Positions 1 through 8,500 of a stretch of DNA of 33,691 nucleotides are shown piece after piece. The notes under the pieces were generated by a model. It was not told where the DNA came from. It did not search any database and was given only the letters and a program-made list of their open reading frames with translations. The translations under genes were made by a program, and so were the position numbers. Source of the DNA: Candidatus Poseidoniia archaeon (GTDB lineage: Archaea; Thermoplasmatota; Poseidoniia; MGIII; CG-Epi1); the NCBI GenBank assembly GCA_022449785.1, contig JAKURQ010000007.1, positions 1 to 33,691 of the forward strand. Reading direction: 5' to 3'. Numbering within the stretch: position 1 is the first letter of the stretch; each line of letters begins with the position of its first letter.

Positions 1-1011
1 ATATTTTGGAGCGGTTCCGTGTGTTGCCTCAAACAAGGCATGTCCTGTATCATAATTTATGTTAGCCCCTGGAGCAATTCCTATTCCACCAACTTGAGCG
101 GCCAAAGCATCAGAAATGTAATCTCCATTTAAATTAAGAGTTGCAATTACATCATACTCTGAAGGTCGAGTCAATATCTGCTGAAGCATTGCGTCTGCGA
201 TTACGTCTTTAACAATTATTTGTTCACCCGTATCTGGATTTGAATATTAATGCCAAGGTCCGCCATCAAGTGGTTCAGCTCCAAACTCATCTCTAGCTAA
301 TTCATAACCCCAATCTCTGAAACCACCTTCTGTGAATTTCATAATATTTCCTTTATGAACTAAAGTAACTGATTTTTTATTATTCGAAATTGCATATCTA
401 AATGCAGCCCTTATCAAACGTTTTGAGCCCTCACTAGAGACTGGCTTAACTCCAAGTGAACTGGTGTCTGGAAAACGAATCTGTGATACACCCATTTCAT
501 TTTTCAAGAATTCAACAACTTTTTTGACTTCCGAAGTTCCAGATTGCCATTCTATACCTGCGTAGATATCCTCTGTATTCTCTCTGAAGATGGCCATATC
601 TACTTTTTCAGGCTCTTTAACAGGACTTGGGACGCCTTCGAACCAACGGACTGGACGCACACAAGCAAAAAGATCTAAGCGCTGTCGTAAGGTTACATTT
701 AAACTTCTGAAACCCCCTCCAACTGGTGTTGTCAATGGTCCTTTTATTGCAACTAAATGTTCTCTAATCGCATCTAAAGTTTCTTCTGGTAACCATTCAT
801 TGACTTCATTGAATGCTTCTTCACCTGCCAAAACTTTCTTCCATGATATTTTTCTATCATTTCCATAAGCTTTGTGGACTGCAGCATCAAGTACTTTCAT
901 TGCTACAGGAGTAACATCTTGACCTATCCCATCCCCTACTATAACGGGAATAATTGGATTGCTTGGAACGTCTAATTTTCCATCACTGCATGTAATCGAA
1001 GCTGGAGTCAT
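1..1011 (-). pseudogene. icd: NADP-type isocitrate dehydrogenase with in-frame TAA at 247-249; 3' end runs off the window
   Basis: ORF 247..1011 has IDH motifs ([68 protein letters not shown]). After the stop the same frame continues [22 protein letters not shown]...[25 protein letters not shown]...[13 protein letters not shown], the IDH C-terminal half. Confidence 0.9.
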
Positions 1012-1084
1012 AATTGGTGCTAAGCAAGGCTGTATAAATCGACCACGGAGTTATATAATAACCACAGTTTTGTGGGGGTATTCA

Positions 1085-1999
1085 ATGGGAATTCTAAACT
1101 CACTAGTTGTAGGAAGTGCCCCTCTTATGCCAAAATTTATGATTGGTAAAATTGCTTCAGTTTATGTTGCAGGAGATAAACTTGAAGATGGCTTGAAGTT
1201 GGCTAAAAAGCTAAATTCAAAGGGATTCTCCGCTACACTTGATCTTTTGGGTGAAGAAGTGACAAATAGGAAACAAACTAATCTTGTCAGAAATTCTTAT
1301 TGTGATTTGTTTGATGGTATCGCTAATTGGGGTATTGATTGTAATGTTTCTCTAAAACTGACTGCATTAGGGTTGAAAATTGATGAAGAACTATGTTGGG
1401 ATAATCTAAGTGTGGTACTTGACAAAGCAAAGGAATACAATAATTTTATTAGATTGGATATGGAAAACTCTGAGGTGACGGATTCCACAATTGAAATGTG
1501 TAAAAGAGCGCAAAAATATTATCCAAAATGTGGAACTGTATTACAAGCATATATGAAGCGAACTTTGGATGATATTGATCTTCTTAAGTCTCATAATACA
1601 AATATAAGATTATGCAAAGGTGCATACAAAGAAAGTGAAGATATCGCTTATCAGGACTATCAGGAAATAAGAAATAATTATATGGAAAGTGCAGAAAAAA
1701 TGATGGATAATGGAATCTACATTGGTCTAGCAACACATGACAACTGGTTAATTGAAGAATTAGAAAAATTGATTGAAAAAAAAGCTTACAAGAAAAATAT
1801 GTATGAATTTCAAGCGCTCTCTGGAGTACCAATTGACAAGATACTAGAGAAGTTAATCAATGAAGGGCATAAAGTTCGATATTACATCCCTTATGGGCCT
1901 GAATGGTATGCTTACTCACTAAGAAGAATGAGGGAAAATCCAGATATTTGGAAAGATACTCTGAAGGCTTTCTTTTTCCGCTCTAAACACCGAAAATGA
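1085..1999 (+). CDS. Monofunctional proline dehydrogenase
   Basis: Translation from ATG 1085 has LKLTALG, IRLDME, QAYMKRT, IRLCKGAYKE, ATHD, EFQALSGVP and YGPEWYAYSLRRMRENP, typical of PRODH. TATA-like TTATATAAT at 1051-1059. Confidence 0.88.
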   Translation: MGILNSLVVGSAPLMPKFMIGKIASVYVAGDKLEDGLKLAKKLNSKGFSATLDLLGEEVTNRKQTNLVRNSYCDLFDGIANWGIDCNVSLKLTALGLKIDEELCWDNLSVVLDKAKEYNNFIRLDMENSEVTDSTIEMCKRAQKYYPKCGTVLQAYMKRTLDDIDLLKSHNTNIRLCKGAYKESEDIAYQDYQEIRNNYMESAEKMMDNGIYIGLATHDNWLIEELEKLIEKKAYKKNMYEFQALSGVPIDKILEKLINEGHKVRYYIPYGPEWYAYSLRRMRENPDIWKDTLKAFFFRSKHRK

Positions 2000-2039
2000 A
2001 TAACGTCAGCTTTTTGTAAAGCACTCGAGTAGCAAAAAC

Positions 2040-2942
2040 ATGGCGAGAAGAGCAAATAGAAGAAAAAAAGCTCCCAGTGCAGCAATTCCTACTTACAGAG
2101 AAGATAGTAAGACGGCATCGGGCCCAGATCCAAAACTCGCAATAATTGCTCTTTTACTAGTAGTTCTTCTGATTGGTAGTGGTCTTTATCTTACTTCAAT
2201 AGTAGAAGAAGCACCTGAAGTTTCACACGGTGTTGAAGCAAGCCTGTTGACGGACAATCACAAAACTCAACCTGGCTATGATACAGACTTCGTTATTATT
2301 ATTCAAAATACAGGCTCCATTACAGATACCTTCGATATAAGTGTAAAATCAAATGATGGGGGATTCACAATAGATATTGAGGATAATTTTGAATCTGTTG
2401 TTATAGCTAGTGGAAAGAAAAAGCCCGTAATAGTCAATGTCGACACCTCCGAGTCATCCACTGGATTATTATATGCATATATAGAAATTAAATCTAGAGG
2501 TGATTCTTCACAAATTTCTGATGTTAAACTAAATGTTGATACAGATTACACATTTGGAAATCAAACATCTATAGGAAATTCAGTTAGCGTACACTATGCC
2601 GGAATTTTAGCATCAAATGCAAAATTGTTTGATTCCAGCATGGAATACATATGGGATAATTATATGCATAGAAGAGATGGTGTGACTTCACAAAATAGGC
2701 ACACTGCCACATTGAATGCTAACAATATTGGATGTGATGGCCAAGGATATCCTACGGAAGACTGTGAAAGTGGCCGTGGTATGATTAAAGGATTTGATGA
2801 CAAAATGGTTGGTATGTATGAAGGACAAACTTTGTCTGTTAGAATACCTGCAAAGGATGCTTATGGAGAGGCTGGAACAAGTAGTAGTGATTTAGCTGGG
2901 GAAGATCTAATCTTTACTATCGAAATGGTTAGTATAGATTAA
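2040..2942 (+). CDS. Membrane-anchored, probably extracytoplasmic FKBP-type peptidyl-prolyl isomerase with N-terminal TM and beta-sandwich-like region
   Basis: N-terminal TM segment LAIIALLLVVLLIGSGLYLTSI; C-terminal FKBP pattern VSVHYAGIL...FDSS...MIKGFDDKMVGMYEGQTLSVRIPAKDAYGE. Confidence 0.82.
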   Translation: MARRANRRKKAPSAAIPTYREDSKTASGPDPKLAIIALLLVVLLIGSGLYLTSIVEEAPEVSHGVEASLLTDNHKTQPGYDTDFVIIIQNTGSITDTFDISVKSNDGGFTIDIEDNFESVVIASGKKKPVIVNVDTSESSTGLLYAYIEIKSRGDSSQISDVKLNVDTDYTFGNQTSIGNSVSVHYAGILASNAKLFDSSMEYIWDNYMHRRDGVTSQNRHTATLNANNIGCDGQGYPTEDCESGRGMIKGFDDKMVGMYEGQTLSVRIPAKDAYGEAGTSSSDLAGEDLIFTIEMVSID

Positions 2943-3862
2943 ACTGAAAAAGTTCCAAATTCACGGCAAAAAACACAAGGGCCATTTCCACCTGCTGGTT
3001 CACCACAGGAAGGGCAGGATGTGAGTTCAATTGGTGGTGGTGCATTTTCCCTTATTTTCTCCATTCCATTCACTAATGAATGACGGGTACCTGGTTGCTT
3101 ATTCTCTAATTCTAAAACTAATTTTCTAAAGAAATTTCTCTGGGCTTTACCTGCATATGGGCAATCGCCATCATGAAATTTCATTCCCTTCAGAAGTGCG
3201 TAGAGATATACTTCCTGTTCAGGTAGTCTTCTCAAAGGCAATAATCTAGGGACAAAACCCTGCTGTACATATTTGTGTGGTGCCATCCTATTCATTCTTG
3301 AAACATCGCCCCTAGAATGATTCATGAGAATTGTCTGAGAAAAATCGTCCAAATTATGACCGAGGACCATACAATCAACATTTGCTGAACGTGCCATCTG
3401 ATTCAACGAACGTCTACGAAGAATACCACAAGGTGAACAGGGAGAGGCCTCTGGTGGTTTGGTAACTAACAATTCACCTAAACTCATCCCTATCAATTGC
3501 TTATATGAAAATATTTCAAGAGGAATATTTAGCTCATCACATGCAAATTTTGCACAGTCAAGTGATTCAGAACGATAATTTTCTATGCCTTCATCTACAG
3601 ATAATCCCAAAATTTCTGTTTCACGCTCTTTGCAATATAAATTGAGTATACGAAGAGCTACTGTTGAATCTTTACCGCCTGAAAGACCTATCCCTATTTT
3701 TTTTATATTTATTTTAGAATTTGATACTAACTGATTTATTTGTGAACGCAATTCCTTAATTGCATTCTTTTCAAAAGAGCGAAAGAAACACTTCTTACAA
3801 AGAACTTCTCCAGAATAACGTCTGCTGATTACAGGATCCTTATTGCATGATTTACAAGGCAC
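2939..3862 (-). CDS. ncsA: NcsA/Ctu1-family tRNA 2-thiolation protein (PP-loop ATPase)
   Basis: PP-loop IGLSGGKDSTVAL, N- and C-terminal CxxC zinc motifs (CKSC, CKKC, CPSC, CVFC), SPCSPCGILRRRSLN, GHNLDD. GTG start at 3862. Confidence 0.85.
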   Translation of the reverse strand: MPCKSCNKDPVISRRYSGEVLCKKCFFRSFEKNAIKELRSQINQLVSNSKINIKKIGIGLSGGKDSTVALRILNLYCKERETEILGLSVDEGIENYRSESLDCAKFACDELNIPLEIFSYKQLIGMSLGELLVTKPPEASPCSPCGILRRRSLNQMARSANVDCMVLGHNLDDFSQTILMNHSRGDVSRMNRMAPHKYVQQGFVPRLLPLRRLPEQEVYLYALLKGMKFHDGDCPYAGKAQRNFFRKLVLELENKQPGTRHSLVNGMEKIRENAPPPIELTSCPSCGEPAGGNGPCVFCREFGTFSV

Positions 3863-3910
3863 AAATGAGCATAGATACTACTTTATATCCTTTCAACGTG
3901 ACCGAAACTA

Positions 3911-3976
3911 TGACACACTTTTGACACTTAATAATCATTTAAAATTATTTTATGACTACTTTTACGTGTCAAAAAG
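3911..3976 (+). promoter_or_regulatory. Candidate operator: TGACAC direct repeat plus inverted GTGTCA upstream of the RHH regulator
   Basis: TGACAC at 3911-3916 and 3922-3927, GTGTCA at 3966-3971; TTTTGACAC (3919-3927) is the exact reverse complement of GTGTCAAAA (3966-3974). TATA box TTTATATA at 3984-3991, ATG at 4016. Confidence 0.45.
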
Positions 3977-4015
3977 CATTAGGTTTATATACTAGCTTTC
4001 TATGAGTGATATATT

Positions 4016-4411
4016 ATGGCCCCACTTGGACCTCTTACTACAAACAGATTGACTGTGCGCTTAGACCCTGAAAGAGCTGCCAGAATCGAATACTGGGCTA
4101 CAGAAAATCCCTTGAAAATTAAATCTTATAATCAATTAATACAAGAAGCATTAGATGAATATCTTGATCGACACACTGTATCTCCTACACATGATAATCT
4201 CACTGTGAAAATACCTCAAAAGGTAAGAGAAAAATTAAATAATTTACAAGAAGACGGTTATGGTAATATTGACCATATTGTCTCTGAAGCGCTATTGCAA
4301 CATTCTACAGCAAAATACAGAGAAGAAAAGGATTACCAATTCCTCCGCAATGAAGTCAACACAATTGCTAACAGAAAGAAAATGTTATTCTCAGATTATG
4401 GAGGTGATTAA
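4016..4411 (+). CDS. CdrS-like regulator with two tandem ribbon-helix-helix modules
   Basis: RHH1: NRLTVRLDPERAARIEYWATENPLKIKSYNQLIQEALDEYL; RHH2-like: DNLTVKIPQKVREKLNNLQEDGYGNIDHIVSEALLQH. Immediately upstream of ftsZ, as cdrS is in haloarchaea. Confidence 0.75.
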   Translation: MAPLGPLTTNRLTVRLDPERAARIEYWATENPLKIKSYNQLIQEALDEYLDRHTVSPTHDNLTVKIPQKVREKLNNLQEDGYGNIDHIVSEALLQHSTAKYREEKDYQFLRNEVNTIANRKKMLFSDYGGD

Positions 4412-4412
4412 T

Positions 4413-5459
4413 ATGATGGATCGATTAGAGAGTTTTGATACCAGTGATTTAATGGAATTTATAACACCCCCAAAAATAAAGTTAATTGGAAGTGGAGGTG
4501 CTGGAAACAATATTCTAAACAGAATATATAGTACAAGAATAGAGGGTGTAGAAACAATTGCATTGAATACAGATGCAAATCATCTAAATCAATGTAAAGC
4601 ACATTCAAGAAAAGTTCTAGGTGCTAAGATTACACAAGGCAGAGGAACTGGTGGTGATCCACACTTGGGTGCTCGTTGTGCTAGGGATGATGAAGACACT
4701 CTAAGAGAAAAAATAGATGGTGCAGATATGGTATTTGTAATTGCTGGAATGGGTGGTGGTACTGGAACTGGTAGTGCTCCCGTAATAGCAAAATATGCAA
4801 TGGATACTGAGGCTCTAGTCGTTGGTGTTGCTGTATTGCCCTTTAAAGAAGAAGGAATTGTTAAAAGAGAAATTGCTCTGCATGGATTATCAAAACTAAA
4901 AAAGAATTGTCACTGTGTAATCGAATTAGATAACGAAAATCTTAACGAATTAACGCATGGAGACATTCCAATGAAAAAAGCCTTGGATATAATGTCTGAT
5001 TTAGTAGCAAGAACTGTAGGTTCTTTATCTGAAGTTATAACTGAACCATCCACAATAAACGTAGACTTTGCAGACTTAAGAAAAGTTATAGAGACTGGAG
5101 GTCAAGCAAAAGTATTGTATGGTGAATCTGATAATTCCGATCCTGGAAGTGTGTTAGATTCTTTATTAGGCAATCCTTTGCTTGGATCACACTATCAGGG
5201 TGCAGAGGCCGTCCTATTACATATAACTGCAAAGGATGAATTTACACTAAATAATTGTCATGAAGTACTAGCTGCACTCAAGTTAGAACTTTCTGAAGAT
5301 GTTAATCTAATTTGGGGACATAGAACTGACAACAGTATGGATGCAAAGGTGAAAGTTGTAATGCTTGTTGCAGGAATACCTGAAAGTAATCTGGACTTGG
5401 AAAAAAAAAGTGACCTAAGTGAGTCACTTCTTGGCGATAAAGTCCAAATGATTGATTAA
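4413..5459 (+). CDS. ftsZ: Cell division GTPase FtsZ (FtsZ2-like by synteny)
   Basis: Tubulin/FtsZ signature GMGGGTGTGSAPVIA, IGSGGAGNNILNRI, LNTDANHL. Start at ATG 4413 preceded by SD GGAGGTGAT. Confidence 0.93.
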   Translation: MMDRLESFDTSDLMEFITPPKIKLIGSGGAGNNILNRIYSTRIEGVETIALNTDANHLNQCKAHSRKVLGAKITQGRGTGGDPHLGARCARDDEDTLREKIDGADMVFVIAGMGGGTGTGSAPVIAKYAMDTEALVVGVAVLPFKEEGIVKREIALHGLSKLKKNCHCVIELDNENLNELTHGDIPMKKALDIMSDLVARTVGSLSEVITEPSTINVDFADLRKVIETGGQAKVLYGESDNSDPGSVLDSLLGNPLLGSHYQGAEAVLLHITAKDEFTLNNCHEVLAALKLELSEDVNLIWGHRTDNSMDAKVKVVMLVAGIPESNLDLEKKSDLSESLLGDKVQMID

Positions 5460-5475
5460 AGTTCATCACACCTTC

Positions 5476-5509
5476 GCTGCAAGCTTTGCTTAATAGCAAG
5501 GCTTGTGGC
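5476..5509 (+). other. Strong hairpin in the convergent ftsZ / large surface protein intergenic region
   Basis: CAAGCTTTGC (5480-5489) - TTAATA loop - GCAAGGCTTG (5496-5505), 10 bp with one G-U, extendable to about 14 bp with GCTG/TGGC using wobbles. Confidence 0.6.
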
Positions 5510-5599
5510 AACCTATATTTCCTCAGTGCTGCAGCTAAGACTTAAACGCGCATTGCAAGAGGAAGATTTCTCTCCCTCCTCAATGACATTTTCTTAGAC

Positions 5600-8500
5600 T
5601 TATTCTTCTTCTTTACGTCTTAGAGACATACCGACAGCAGCCAAAAGACCGCTAATTGCTATGCTCAACATAGACAATGCGAAAGAAGGTACTGTGTTGA
5701 CTTCCTTTACCGCAGTTATGGTAATTGGAACACGGTTGTTATTCTCATTAGATTCAGATACTGAGTCCTCAGTATCTACTGCTAAGTAGAATGTGTAAGC
5801 ACTGCTTGTATCGTCACCAGGACCTGCAGACATACCCAATTCCCCTGCTGTTGCTTGGAAATACAAGTATTTCTTATTGCCTTCAGCAACTATGTTAGCA
5901 CCTGTTGCTGTTGTCTTAGTTCCGTCAATTTCCCAACCGCTGCTAGTCCAATGTAGTCCGACTTGAACACCTAGTGGGTTACCTTCAAAGTCCAATAAAC
6001 CAACCTTGAATGATCCTACTGTTTCAGTACCTGAATTAATAACTTCAAACATGAAACTGAAGTATGGGTCATCATCTCCACCAGTTTTCTTGACCCAACC
6101 AACACCAGATTCTCCGAAACCTGTAGCGTGTGAGATATATCTAACATCACTACCAATTGAAAGATCTGGCTTAGCAATGATCATAGTTGCCTGTCCATCA
6201 GAATCTCCACTTGTGAAAGTGTTATCGTAGTCAGACCAAGAACGTGCATCTGCCTGGATACTGTATGTACCTGGAGGTGCCCATGCTGCAAAACCAATCT
6301 TGACATCAACAGATACAGTCATGACTGAACCTGGATCTGCAAAGTTGCTTGCACTTGGTTCCATTGGCTTGTTTGCAACAGCATCCCAACTAGACTTAGT
6401 TGGATTACTGATTGCCCAACCTGTCTGGTCTAAGGATTGCTCTGTTATTCCACTTGGCCATGCAATAAGTCCATCTTCACCGATGTAAGCTGTTTGGTCT
6501 CCACCACTTGTGTCATCACGACCACTTCCCCATGAACCGCTAATTGGTTTAATTGCGACATATGTGAAGCGTCCTTTCTGAAGGATAGAGTCCATAATTG
6601 CTTTAGTTCCATCTGCCAAAGTAATGAATGAGTTGTCAGGAGCTGTGATGACGAAATCAACAACGCCTGAATCTGAAGCAGCTCCATAATTGTTAACTTT
6701 GACTGTATAAGTCCTTACAACTTCATCCCCAGTTGTTGAAGAAGGTTCACCATTTTGGGTTGTTGGTGATATTTCTTTAACATCTACTGAGAAGTCATCT
6801 AAACCAAATACTGCAGGATAGAAAGCAGTGAAATGACCACCATCTCCTGAACCAGTATTAGTTCCTGTCAAACGAATTTGCATCGAATTACGGATATATT
6901 GGTCTTGTAAATTACCTGAACCATCGCCTAATTGTTCAACTGTACCCAAATCTGCAAAGAAAGTTTGAGTTGTTGAATTATCGTAGCTACTACTTCCAGT
7001 CCAGCTGTCTGGTAACTGTGTATAGTTTGCTCCTGGTATAGAGTAAAGAGTTGACAATTGGTCTGCAGCTCTCCACTTGATATTATACCAAGCACCACTT
7101 GAACCAGCTCTAACTTGAGCCTTGACATGTGCATCAGTTAAGTCGTATTCAGCTTCTACAACCAAGAATGGTCTGCTGTTCCATACTTCAAAGGATTCAG
7201 AGGTTAATGAACCATCATCCTCTCCGTCCCATACATATGAGCCTGAGGACCATCCATCACCCATGTTCCACTGATCTCCTGTCAATAACATAGCTCCAAG
7301 AACTAGTGTTACTGTTTTGACATTATTTGCTGGATTCTCATCAGGAACTTGAATTTCATCAGGTCTCCATGCAGAAATCTTCAGATTGTAAATACCTGGA
7401 GCAAAACCTGCACCCCATGTCCAATCATCTCCTGCTGTAGAAGGATCTACTGTGAAAGTCTGACCCTTCTCAAGTCCAGTAATTCCATTATCATCTGGAT
7501 CGAAGTCTGATGGAATTTCAAAGAAGTTGAATGATCTGTCAGTTGGCCATACACGTATACCATTTGAATCAGTAATCTGTGCATAAACTGTCACACCTTC
7601 TTGAGCTTCAAGACCAATTCCTTTGACTGTAATAGATAAGTCGTGATCTCCTCCTGAAGCTGCATATCTGTCAGTCACGACATCAACAATATCGAAATTG
7701 TTTCTGTATTCGTTACCAATAACAAATATATCATCAAGCTGAACACCTTTACCGCCACCATTCTGGGTGACGACTCTGAAATCAATCCATGTTTGGAAAC
7801 CTTCGAAAGCATCTAACTCTAATTCCTCAACAACCCATTGTTCATCATCTGAACTAGACCATGCACAACCACAATTTCCTTCATAGGTTTTTATGACTGT
7901 CCAAGTTCCAGATGCTAACTTCTGATCACTATCAAAATCTGTAGCTGCTCTAACTTCAAGCCTGTCTCCAGCTGCAAAGTCCCATTTGATAGCAAATGAA
8001 AGTATAGGCTTGAAAGCGGCTCTAAGATCTACATTCAAATCAGTTTGGAATCTATCACCTTCACCATCACGATCAAAAGTATCTTGAGTAATCAAACTAT
8101 CATCTGATCCTGCTGCCGTTGTTGGGTTAGCCTTGGAATAACCTGATTCTTTAGCATACTGCCAAATCATCTGTCCAGAGTATGCATCATTACCTGCATC
8201 TCTAACCTTCCAACTATTCTGTGTTGTAGATAATCTATCTACTGTAGTGTACGCGTAGACAGAAGACCTATCAGAAGGTGAATCGACATCGTCAAAGAAG
8301 AAAGTATCGAATACACGGAATGTAACTGTTAAAGAATTATTCCATGGGAAGAAATCCTTACCTGCCGGCACTAACACCTCAACAGTTGCATAATATGTAT
8401 TCGCACCTGGACACATGAATAATGAGAATAATTCTTTTTGATCCTCATTACCACCACCTGGTGTTATATCTCCATATATCGAATTTCCTGCAAGATTTGG

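Noticed and set aside
590-868. 92-aa plus-strand ORF
   Set aside because: Antisense to icd, with no recognisable domain; a shadow ORF.
1062-1075. Short palindrome CCACA-GTTT-TGTGG near the proline dehydrogenase start
   Set aside because: Only a 5-bp arm; too short to claim as an operator without comparative evidence.
959-1084. N-terminal extension of the proline dehydrogenase ORF
   Set aside because: Overlaps icd and contains the divergent promoter; ATG 1085 fits the TATA spacing and protein family.
1297-1832. Minus-strand ORFs 1297..1488 and 1584..1832
   Set aside because: Antisense to proline dehydrogenase; composition is consistent with shadow ORFs.
4260-4412. Upstream extension of the ftsZ ORF
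   Set aside because: Overlaps the RHH gene; the SD GGAGGTGAT places the start at 4413.
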